DNA from: Scatomonas sp963928055
GTDB lineage: Bacteria; Bacillota; Clostridia; Lachnospirales; Lachnospiraceae
Assembly (NCBI GenBank): GCA_963928055.1
Contig: CAWVDN010000003.1
Coordinates: forward strand, 62,001-126,000
DNA length: 64,000 nt
Direction of reading: 5' to 3'
Part shown: in pieces, positions 37,580 to 45,186 of the stretch
Numbering within the stretch: the stretch's first letter is position 1
Layout of the letters: the number at the start of each line of letters is the position of its first letter
Notes under the pieces: model-generated
Seen by the model: only the letters and a program-made list of their open reading frames with translations
Told to the model about the DNA's origin: nothing
Databases searched by the model: none
Translations under genes and position numbers: made by a program

Positions 37580-38992
37580 ATGTCAAGAGAACAGATGATC
37601 CACGAAGCGGCCATGGAGATCATGAAAGAGGTGGGCATAAAGATCCACAACGAAAGATCCAGAGAGATCTTAAAGAAAAACGGAATTCAGGTGGAAGGAG
37701 ATATTGCCTACTTTACGGAAGAGCAGGTGATGCACTGGGTGAAGATGGCCCCGGAATCCTTTACCATTTACGCCAGAAATCCCAAATACAATATGTACAT
37801 GGGCGGGGATCAGGTGAATCCAGCATCCACCTACGGCTGTGCCTTTATCGACGACGCCGACGGCACCAGACGCCGGGGCACCATGGAGGATTATGTGAAA
37901 TGCCTGAAGCTGATCCACGCCAATGAGGATTACAACATCAACGGTGGCATCATCGTGCAGCCGGCGGATGTGCCGGAGGAGACGGCGGCCATGGAAATGT
38001 TCTACGCCGCCCTGGAATATTCCGACAAAGCCATCATGCTGCCCACGGGCTTTAAGAATGAAATGGAAGCCATCCTGGAAGCTTCCGCGGAGCTCTTCGG
38101 CGGGAAGGATGCTCTGGCGGAAAAACCCCGGATGATCGCCCTGATCAACACGGTTTCCCCCCTGACCCTGGATGAGAGAATGCTGGACTGCCTGATGCTG
38201 CTGGCGGAGTACGGCCAGCCGGCCATCCTCTGTCCGGCTTCCATGCTGGGAGCTACCAGTTCCATTTCCATGGCGGGCACCATTGCCAGCGGCACCGCGG
38301 AAAGTCTGGCAGGCATTGTTATTGCCCAGATGATCCGTCCGGGAACCCCGGTAGTCTTCGGCATTCAGTCTACAGCGGCGGATATGCGGGGCGGCATCAC
38401 CTTTGCCTGCGCGGCTCCCGAGGGAGCGGCCATGCAGGGCTTCTCCACCAATATGGCAAAATTCTACGGCATGCCCTCCAGAGGCGGCGGCTGCCAGACC
38501 GACGCCCCGGTGATCAACTGCCAGGCAGGTTACGAGTCCATGCTGACCTTCTATTCCGCCTACAGCCACGGCATCAACATTGTCATGGAAGCCGGCGGCG
38601 TGATGGACAGCGTCAACTCCACCTCAATCCAGAAGATGATCGTGGACTTTGAGATCATCCGCCAGGTCAAGGCTGCCTGCGCGCCCATCGAAGTAAACGA
38701 GGAGACGCTGAATGTGGAGGAGATCAAGGAGATCGGACACAACGGCAGCTTTATCACCGCGGATTCCACCATGGAGCACTTCGGGGATCTGTATTCTCCC
38801 AAGGTAGGCCCCAGAAATGCCAAGAGCGATACCTACTTTGAGGACAGCATCGAGAAGGAGATCCAAAGACTCCTGGAAGAGTATGAGGAGAACCGTCCGG
38901 TCAATGATCCGGCAGCCATGGAAAAGGTCAGAGGCGTTCTGGCAAAGGCCGGCATGGACGCCAAAGAGTTTGAAAGGATCCGGTCTCTGTGA
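37580..38992 (+). CDS. MttB-superfamily (trimethylamine methyltransferase-like) protein, non-pyrrolysine
   Basis: The 470-residue protein belongs to the MttB superfamily, whose studied members move a methyl group from trimethylamine or quaternary amines (glycine betaine, proline betaine, carnitine) to a corrinoid protein. Conserved regions include AMEIMKEVGIKIHNERSREIL at the N terminus, NTVSPLTLDERML, ADMRGG, and the active-centre segment YGMPSRGGGCQTDAPVINCQAGYES. There is no in-frame amber codon, so it is a non-pyrrolysine member. Neighbours are a TIM-barrel isomerase and two transporters. No corrinoid protein, RamQ-like activator or MtqA-like partner is in the window, so they must lie elsewhere or the enzyme uses another acceptor. 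AGGAGG precedes the start. Confidence 0.88.
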   Translation: MSREQMIHEAAMEIMKEVGIKIHNERSREILKKNGIQVEGDIAYFTEEQVMHWVKMAPESFTIYARNPKYNMYMGGDQVNPASTYGCAFIDDADGTRRRGTMEDYVKCLKLIHANEDYNINGGIIVQPADVPEETAAMEMFYAALEYSDKAIMLPTGFKNEMEAILEASAELFGGKDALAEKPRMIALINTVSPLTLDERMLDCLMLLAEYGQPAILCPASMLGATSSISMAGTIASGTAESLAGIVIAQMIRPGTPVVFGIQSTAADMRGGITFACAAPEGAAMQGFSTNMAKFYGMPSRGGGCQTDAPVINCQAGYESMLTFYSAYSHGINIVMEAGGVMDSVNSTSIQKMIVDFEIIRQVKAACAPIEVNEETLNVEEIKEIGHNGSFITADSTMEHFGDLYSPKVGPRNAKSDTYFEDSIEKEIQRLLEEYEENRPVNDPAAMEKVRGVLAKAGMDAKEFERIRSL

Positions 38993-39019
38993 CCGGAAGG
39001 ATAAACGGGGGTAATGGGT

Positions 39020-40324
39020 ATGAAAATTACAGGCGGTAAACGTTGGTTTGTGGTGGCGCTCTGCGCCCTGATGGCCGGCATCATGGTGTATGTGCCGTTC
39101 CTGCGGTACAGCTTTTACGACCAGATGTGCGTGCTTTTTACGGAATATAAACAGGTGGTTTCCCCGGATACGGTGAACGGTTTTATCGGTGACTTCGGTA
39201 TGGCTTTCGGTATCGTATCCATGCTGGGCTATCCCTTCGGAGGCATTTTCGCGGACCGCTTCAATGAGAAATGGCTGCTCATCGCCGGAGGCGTGCTCAT
39301 GGGGGTCTGCTCCTTCTGGCTGGGGATCGTGCCGGATAAAACGTCGATCATCATCATCCATCTGCTTTACGGCGTGGGCACCAGCTTTATGATCTGGTCC
39401 GCGTACCTGAAGCTTACCAGAAAAATGGGAAATGAGAAGGAGCAGGGAAGAATGTTTTCCACCTCCGAGTTTGTCCGGGGCATCTTCGGCATGCTCATCG
39501 GCTTTGCCGGGGTGGCCCTGCTGGGACAGGCCACTCTGGGTTCCGGGGAACTGGACCCCGCGGCCCTGGGCGTACAATGGAGAAACCTCATGTGGATCAG
39601 CGGCGCTTTGTTTTTGATCTTCGCTCTGCTGGTGCTGCTCTTCATCCCGGCCAAAGTGACGGGAGCCGAGGAGACCGGCAGCGAAGTCCAGGAAGCCTTC
39701 AGCCTGAAAAACGTGGTGAAAGTCTTAAAGATGCCGGGCACCTGGCTGATCTCCGCCCTGGTGTTCTGCTGCTTCTCCTTCACCTCCGCGGGCAACGGCT
39801 ATCTGGGACCCTACACGGTGAACGTGCTGGGAGTTTCCGAGACCATGGCCAGTTCCTTTGCCATTGTGCGGAATTACATCATCGCGGCGGTCATGACCCT
39901 GGCCATCGGCTTTATTTCCGATAAGATCGGATCCAAAGCAAAAACCCTGGGCATTTACCTGGCCATTGCCTCGGTGCTGGGGGCGGCCCTGGTATTTACC
40001 AAGAGCGCATTTGCCCTCTGCCTGGTGATCTCTTTTGCGTTTGCCATTGTATATTCCGGAATGCGGGGGATTTATTTCGCCACCCTGAACGAGGTGGGGA
40101 TCCCGCTGTCCATGACGGGGATCGCCACAGGCATCATCTCCATGCTCTGCTATCTGCCGGATGTGTATTTCGCCAAGCTGGCAGGTACCTGGCTGGACCA
40201 TTACGGAAACGCCGGTTATGATATGATCTGGTACTGGGCCATCGGCTGCGGCGTCATCGGCGTCGTGGTGGCGGTGATCACCTGCCGCTACTCCGCGAAG
40301 CTGAAAAAAGCACAGAAGAAATAG
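39020..40324 (+). CDS. MFS transporter
   Basis: This protein of about 434 residues has some twelve hydrophobic segments in the major-facilitator pattern, with the loop motif GGIFADRFNEKWLLIAGG between helices 2 and 3 and a second-half equivalent (GFISDKIGSKAKTLGIY). It probably exchanges or imports a small organic solute. It follows the MttB-like gene and precedes a sodium-solute symporter, so the operon holds two unrelated carriers: perhaps one for substrate uptake and one for product export. The start at 39020 is preferred because GGGGG lies 8 bases before it; ATG 39014 is too close. Confidence 0.88.
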   Translation: MKITGGKRWFVVALCALMAGIMVYVPFLRYSFYDQMCVLFTEYKQVVSPDTVNGFIGDFGMAFGIVSMLGYPFGGIFADRFNEKWLLIAGGVLMGVCSFWLGIVPDKTSIIIIHLLYGVGTSFMIWSAYLKLTRKMGNEKEQGRMFSTSEFVRGIFGMLIGFAGVALLGQATLGSGELDPAALGVQWRNLMWISGALFLIFALLVLLFIPAKVTGAEETGSEVQEAFSLKNVVKVLKMPGTWLISALVFCCFSFTSAGNGYLGPYTVNVLGVSETMASSFAIVRNYIIAAVMTLAIGFISDKIGSKAKTLGIYLAIASVLGAALVFTKSAFALCLVISFAFAIVYSGMRGIYFATLNEVGIPLSMTGIATGIISMLCYLPDVYFAKLAGTWLDHYGNAGYDMIWYWAIGCGVIGVVVAVITCRYSAKLKKAQKK

Positions 40325-40335
40325 GAGGTGGGGAA

Positions 40336-41772
40336 ATGTCACAGGGCTTGACGATCCTGGCGGCGGTGCTGGTCCTGGCGGATCTGGCCTTCTGCTTCGG
40401 CGTAGGCATCAAGACCCGGGGCGGATCCAGCACGGCGGCGGAATATTTCATCGGGGATAAAAAGATCGGTCCGGTGCTGCTGTTCCTCACCGCCTGGGCC
40501 AGCTTCAGCGGCGCGGGAAACTTTATCGGCCAGGCGGGCCGGGGGGCCATGGAAGGCATCAGCGCCTACTGGCTGTGGCTGGGGGAAGGCTTCCTGGGGG
40601 GCATCATCATGGGATACATCCTGGCTCCCTACCTGGCTAGGTTTAAATATCTGTCCATGCCCCACTTTATCTCCGGCTACCTGTTCGGGGGCGATCCCCA
40701 GATCCGCCGGGTAGGAGGCATAGCGGCTCTGATGCCCAACGTGGTATGGCCGGGAGCCCAGATCATGGGCGTAGCCTATGTGCTGGAACTGGTCTTCGGC
40801 ATCGACTACCGGATCGCGGTCCTCGTCTGCGGCGTGATCTTTGTGTTCTACACCGTCAGCGGCGGCCTGAAAGCGGTGGTTTACGCCGATGCCTTCCACG
40901 GCACTATCCAGCTGATTTTTGCCGTGGTGATCATTGTTTTCGGACTGAGGCTTTTCCATTTTGATTTCGGCTATCTGAAGGAACAGGTCATGGCTGTGGA
41001 TCCCGGGAAATGGGATCTCTTCGTGGAAAAACCGGCGGCCATTGTCACCAGCTTCCTGACAGGGCTGGTGGGGGCTGTTTCCAATCCCATCTTCTGGAAC
41101 CGGGCCTTCGCGGCGAAAGATGTGAAGACCGCCAGAAAGGCTTACGGTCTCACCTTCTTTATGAACATCATCATGGTGTTCATCATGATCCTGCTGGGGA
41201 TCGTGAGTCTGATGTATACCAACCAGGGGGATCAGTCCCTGGTATGGCTGATCATGAACAAGATGCCGGTGTTCTGCAGCGTGATCCTGGCAGTCAGCGT
41301 ACTGGCCGCCTGCATGTCCTGCGCGGATACCCATCTGAACTGCGCCGCCGCCAATATCGTGTCGGATATTATGGATCCCCAGGCAAAGCTGGGGGATGAG
41401 ACCAGCGTCCGCTATGCCAAGCGGGCCACCCTGGCGGCCGGAGTGGTGGCCATTCTCGCGGGATTTTTCGGGGACTATATCTACGCCCTGGGAACCTACG
41501 GCTATACGGTCTGCGGCGGCGTGCTGATCCCGGCCTTTCTGGTGGGGCTCGTCTGCCGGGACCGGAAGTCCAAAGAGTTCCGGTCAAAGATGAGTGTGAC
41601 CGCAGCCCGGATCGGCATGATCATCGGCGTGGCGGTTGCCATTCTCTTTGAACTGGTGCCCGCGCTCAGCGCTCTGCTGGGAGGCGGGGTCCTGCCGGCC
41701 ATTGGGGCCACGGTAGGCGGCATGGTCATCGCCAATCTGTTCTGCAAAGACCAGACCTGGAAAAAAGCCTGA
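40336..41772 (+). CDS. sodium:solute symporter (SSS family)
   Basis: The 478-residue protein has about thirteen membrane segments with the SSS features EYFIGDKKIGPVLLFLTAWASFSGAGNFIGQAG near the N terminus and the central pattern NPIFWNRAFAAKDVKTARKA. Family members carry proline, betaines, pantothenate or sugars with sodium. In this operon with an MttB-type enzyme, a betaine or related quaternary amine is a reasonable guess, but the substrate cannot be read from the sequence. AGGAGGTGGGG precedes the start; a terminator begins 25 bases after the stop. Confidence 0.9.
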   Translation: MSQGLTILAAVLVLADLAFCFGVGIKTRGGSSTAAEYFIGDKKIGPVLLFLTAWASFSGAGNFIGQAGRGAMEGISAYWLWLGEGFLGGIIMGYILAPYLARFKYLSMPHFISGYLFGGDPQIRRVGGIAALMPNVVWPGAQIMGVAYVLELVFGIDYRIAVLVCGVIFVFYTVSGGLKAVVYADAFHGTIQLIFAVVIIVFGLRLFHFDFGYLKEQVMAVDPGKWDLFVEKPAAIVTSFLTGLVGAVSNPIFWNRAFAAKDVKTARKAYGLTFFMNIIMVFIMILLGIVSLMYTNQGDQSLVWLIMNKMPVFCSVILAVSVLAACMSCADTHLNCAAANIVSDIMDPQAKLGDETSVRYAKRATLAAGVVAILAGFFGDYIYALGTYGYTVCGGVLIPAFLVGLVCRDRKSKEFRSKMSVTAARIGMIIGVAVAILFELVPALSALLGGGVLPAIGATVGGMVIANLFCKDQTWKKA

Positions 41773-41797
41773 GACAACTGCATACTAGATACCAAAG

Positions 41798-41844
41798 GAA
41801 GAAACATCGGAAAAGGGATTGTATTTTCGGTGTTTCTTCTTTTA
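41798..41844 (+). terminator. terminator after the SSS gene
   Basis: GAAGAAACATCGGAAAA (41798-41814) pairs, with one mismatch or bulge, with TTTTCGGTGTTTCTTC (41824-41839), followed by TTTTAT. Confidence 0.75.
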
Positions 41845-41910
41845 TAATGGATAGCGTCAGTATACAAGGGGCAACGACCGTATTGTCCCCTGTACACGGA
41901 CGCAAGCGTC
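41843..41910 (+). promoter_or_regulatory. promoter-like -10 and leader hairpins of the HyuA-like gene
   Basis: TATAAT (41843-41848) with a weak TTGTAT 18 bases upstream suggests a separate promoter. The leader then forms a 15-base imperfect stem (41860-41874 with 41883-41897) with an 8-base loop, and a small GACGC-AA-GCGTC hairpin (41899-41910). The class of the element is unknown. Confidence 0.5.
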
Positions 41911-41937
41911 AGATCAGAACAAAGGAGAGCGCGGAAC

Positions 41938-43950
41938 ATGATCGGAATCGGAATCGACACCGGCGGCACCTTTACGGACGCCGTCATCTATGATATGGAA
42001 AAACAGCAGATCCTTGGCAGCGGCAAGACATTGACTACCAAGGCCCATCTGGAGGACTGCATCGCCGCGGCCCTGGACCTGCTGGACCCGGAGCTGGTGG
42101 GGCAGGCGGAGATGCTGGCCCTGTCCACCACCCTGGCCACCAATGCCTGCCTGGAGGATAAGGGAAGCCGTGCCAGGATCTTAATGATCGGCATGGATCC
42201 GGAATGCATGCCCAACCTGCGGGAGGTTTACGGGGCCTACGGCTTCCGGGACCCGGAAGAACTGGTGTTTATGGACGGAAAGCCGGAACACCTTTTCCGG
42301 AACCCGAAGGAGCCGGACTGGGCGGAGCTGGAAGAAAAGGCCCCGGAATGGTTTGCCCAGTGCGGGGCCGCGGGGGTGCTGCAGGCCTTTCCACGGGCCA
42401 ACGGAGGCCGCTTTGAAAAAACGGCCAAGGAGATCCTGAAGAAAAAGCTGGGGATCCCGGTGACTACCGCCTGCGAGATGTCCGATGAGGTGGACGTACT
42501 CCGCCGGGGGGCGGGCACGCTTCTGAACACCCGGCTGATCCCCCTGATCGCGGAATTCTTTCAGGCGGTGAAGCATGTCATGAAGGACCGGGGCATGAAG
42601 ATGCCCCTGGCCCTTATGCGCAGCGACGGCAGCCTTATGTCCGAGGAACTGGCCCGGGAATACCCGGTGGAGACCCTGCTCTCCGGACCGGCGGCCAGCC
42701 TGGTGGGCGGCAGCGTCCTGGCGGGACAGGCCGACGCGGTGATCGTGGACATGGGCGGCACCACCACGGATGTGGCCATGGTGCGGGACAAAATCCCCCT
42801 GACCTCTCAGGGCGGGATCAAGATCGGCCCCTGGAAGACCACCATCAACGGCGTGTACGTGGACACCTTCCTTCTGGGAGGGGACAGCGCCGTCCGCTTC
42901 CGGGAGGGGAGTCTGTATCTGGACGGCCGCCGGGTGATCCCCCTTTCTTTCCTGGTGGAGCGGTATCCGGAGACGGTGGAAAAGCTGGCGGCCCTGGGCA
43001 GGCAGAAGCGGACCCACACCCGGATGCTTCACGAATTTTATGTGCTCCAGCGGAGCATCGCCGGACAGCCCGGCTTTACAGAGGAGGAGCAGGCCCTGTG
43101 CCGGGCTCTGGAGCAGGGGCCCCTTCCCATAGAGGAACTGGCAGAAGCCGTGAAGGGAGATATTTACACCATGAAAACGGAGCGGCTGGAGGCGGAGGGC
43201 ATCCTCATGCGCAGCGGCCTGACCCCCACGGACGCTATGATCCTGAAAGGCGATTTCCCCGGACACAGCGGGGAGGCCGCCGGGGAAGCCCTGCGGTTTC
43301 TGGCCAGGAACCTGGACTGCCGGCCGGAGGAGATCCCGGATCAGGTGTACGAACTGGTGGAGAAAAAGCTGTACTGCAACCTGGTGCGGATCCTTCTGGA
43401 CCTGGAGCATCCGGGACAGCAGAGAACTCTGGATCAGGAAAATATGGAGACCTTCATCGGTCTCTGCTATGAGAAAGCCAGACATCCGGAGAGGGTGAGC
43501 TGGATGCAGGTGCCCTTTACCGTAAAATTCCCCCTGGTGGGCGTGGGAGCCCCTATCCACATCTTCCTGCCCCGGGTGGCCGCCCTGCTGGGGACCCGGG
43601 CGGTCATCGGCAAAGACGCCCCGGTAGCCAACGCCCTGGGGGCCATTGCCAGCCAGGTCGTCACCAGAGTCCGGCTGCGGGTGAAGGTGGAATACAGAGG
43701 AGCGGAGTTCCTGGGATTTTCTGTCTATGAAGGGACGGAGCGGAAACTGTTCCGGGATTATCACCAGGCCCTGGAACTGGCGGAAAAACTCGCCAGAGCG
43801 CAGGTGCTGGAGAAGGTCCGGCGGCAGGGGGGCTTCGACAACCCGGAGGTGCAGGTGAAATTCCGGGAGATCGGCGGCAAGGGCAGCAATCTCCCCATGC
43901 TCTTCGAGACCATTGTGGAAGCCTCGGCGGTCAGCGCCTTCCGGCTGTAA
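41938..43950 (+). CDS. hydantoinase/oxoprolinase-type (HyuA-like) ASKHA protein
   Basis: The 670-residue protein has a Hydantoinase_A N-terminal domain starting IGIDTGGTFTDAVIYD (phosphate-1 loop, residues 2-17). The central Hydantoinase_A domain shows DVLRRGAGTLLNTRLIPLI, LMRSDGSLMS, LLSGPAASLVGG and the second phosphate motif VDMGGTTTDVAMV (near residue 275). Relatives hydrolyse ATP to open cyclic amides (hydantoins, 5-oxoproline) or carboxylate ketones. No HyuB partner is adjacent, and the C-terminal half (about 330-670) is less familiar. It follows the MttB/transporter operon but has its own promoter-like signal, so it may serve the same pathway. The substrate is unknown. Confidence 0.8.
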   Translation: MIGIGIDTGGTFTDAVIYDMEKQQILGSGKTLTTKAHLEDCIAAALDLLDPELVGQAEMLALSTTLATNACLEDKGSRARILMIGMDPECMPNLREVYGAYGFRDPEELVFMDGKPEHLFRNPKEPDWAELEEKAPEWFAQCGAAGVLQAFPRANGGRFEKTAKEILKKKLGIPVTTACEMSDEVDVLRRGAGTLLNTRLIPLIAEFFQAVKHVMKDRGMKMPLALMRSDGSLMSEELAREYPVETLLSGPAASLVGGSVLAGQADAVIVDMGGTTTDVAMVRDKIPLTSQGGIKIGPWKTTINGVYVDTFLLGGDSAVRFREGSLYLDGRRVIPLSFLVERYPETVEKLAALGRQKRTHTRMLHEFYVLQRSIAGQPGFTEEEQALCRALEQGPLPIEELAEAVKGDIYTMKTERLEAEGILMRSGLTPTDAMILKGDFPGHSGEAAGEALRFLARNLDCRPEEIPDQVYELVEKKLYCNLVRILLDLEHPGQQRTLDQENMETFIGLCYEKARHPERVSWMQVPFTVKFPLVGVGAPIHIFLPRVAALLGTRAVIGKDAPVANALGAIASQVVTRVRLRVKVEYRGAEFLGFSVYEGTERKLFRDYHQALELAEKLARAQVLEKVRRQGGFDNPEVQVKFREIGGKGSNLPMLFETIVEASAVSAFRL

Positions 43951-43981
43951 AGAATTTTCCCGGATTTAACGCAAGCCGCCC

Positions 43982-44010
43982 TTGACTTTTTTCATGGCAG
44001 AGGATATAAT
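43982..44010 (+). promoter_or_regulatory. promoter of the str operon (rpsL)
   Basis: TTGACT (43982-43987), a 17-base spacer and TATAAT (44005-44010), 94 bases before rpsL. The leader includes a T7 tract (about 44039-44045) after a weak hairpin. Confidence 0.85.
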
Positions 44011-44103
44011 GTTCAGGCGTGCATAGAAGATGCGGTTCTTTTTTTGTGCGCAAATCAGAGAAACTACAGCAGCCGCAGGGAAATCTATCAGGAGGTGAAA
44101 GGA

Positions 44104-44517
44104 ATGCCTACATTTAACCAGTTAGTCAGAAAAGGCCGTGAGACCGCAGTGAAAAAGTCCACAGCCCCGGCTCTTCAGAGAAGCTTTAACTCTCTGAAGA
44201 AAAAATCCACCAACATGTCTTCTCCCCAGAAGCGTGGTGTGTGTACCGCAGTAAAGACCGCTACACCGAAAAAGCCTAACTCAGCTCTGAGAAAGATCGC
44301 CAGAGTACGTCTTTCCAACGGCATCGAGGTTACCAGCTATATTCCCGGAGAGGGACACAATCTTCAGGAGCACAGCGTGGTGCTGATCCGTGGAGGAAGA
44401 GTTAAGGACCTGCCCGGTACCAGATACCACATCATCCGTGGAACCCTGGATACCGCAGGTGTTGCCAACCGGAAACAGGCCCGTTCCAAATACGGCGCCA
44501 AGAGACCGAAAAAGTAA
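44104..44517 (+). CDS. rpsL: 30S ribosomal protein S12
   Basis: The 137-residue decoding-centre protein shows MPTFNQLVRKGR, the TPKKPNSALRK loop and GGRVKDLPGTRYH. The lysines where streptomycin-resistance changes usually occur (in TPKKP and GGRVKDLPG) are wild type. AGGAGGTGA precedes the start. It heads the rpsL-rpsG-fusA-tuf set, which here is separated from rpoBC by about 31 kb. Confidence 0.98.
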   Translation: MPTFNQLVRKGRETAVKKSTAPALQRSFNSLKKKSTNMSSPQKRGVCTAVKTATPKKPNSALRKIARVRLSNGIEVTSYIPGEGHNLQEHSVVLIRGGRVKDLPGTRYHIIRGTLDTAGVANRKQARSKYGAKRPKK

Positions 44518-44701
44518 TCTTTCGGCCGCTTATTAAATAGAAAAGATTTTCTGTATCACCGTTTATGGTTGGATCGGTCATTCCGTGAGGCCCCTTCTGC
44601 GGCTGCGGGTCAATAGAGGATTTACCGGCGCAGACACATATGCGTACCATAACAGTGTGAGTACCTGAGATCTAATCAAAATGATTAAGGAGGGAAGTAA
44701 C

Positions 44702-45172
44702 GTGCCACGTAAAGGACATACTCAGAAGAGAGATGTTTTAGCAGATCCCATCTACAACAACAAAGTGGTTACCAAGCTGATCAACAACATCATGCTGGAC
44801 GGCAAGAAAGGCGTAGCCCAGAAGATTGTTTACGGCGCATTTGCTAAAGTTGAAGAGAAAGCCGGAAAACCGGCGCTGGAAGTATTTGAGGAAGCGATGA
44901 ACAACATTATGCCCGTTCTGGAGGTTAAGGCCAGACGTATCGGCGGAGCCACCTATCAGGTGCCCATCGAGGTTCGGGCAGACCGCCGTCAGGCCCTGGC
45001 TCTGCGCTGGCTGACCATGTTCTCCCGCAAGAGAGGCGAGAAGACCATGGAAGACAGACTGGCCAATGAGCTTCTGGATGCCATGAACAACACCGGCGCA
45101 TCCGTGAAGAGAAAAGAAGACGTGCATAAGATGGCAGAGGCCAATAAGGCATTTGCTCATTACAGATTCTAA
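44702..45172 (+). CDS. rpsG: 30S ribosomal protein S7
   Basis: The 156-residue protein binds the 16S rRNA 3' domain and starts assembly of the head. It starts at GTG 44702 (PRKGHTQKRDVLADPIY) preceded by AAGGAGGG; an in-frame ATG at 44681 lies before that site. Conserved segments are KLINNIMLDGKKGVAQKI, VLEVKARRIGGATYQVP and RWLTMFSRKRGEKTMEDRL. The 184-base gap from rpsL holds no clear gene, promoter or terminator. The str-operon S7 control site may lie there, but I cannot define it. Confidence 0.98.
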   Translation: MPRKGHTQKRDVLADPIYNNKVVTKLINNIMLDGKKGVAQKIVYGAFAKVEEKAGKPALEVFEEAMNNIMPVLEVKARRIGGATYQVPIEVRADRRQALALRWLTMFSRKRGEKTMEDRLANELLDAMNNTGASVKRKEDVHKMAEANKAFAHYRF

Positions 45173-45186
45173 AGGAGGAAAATCCG

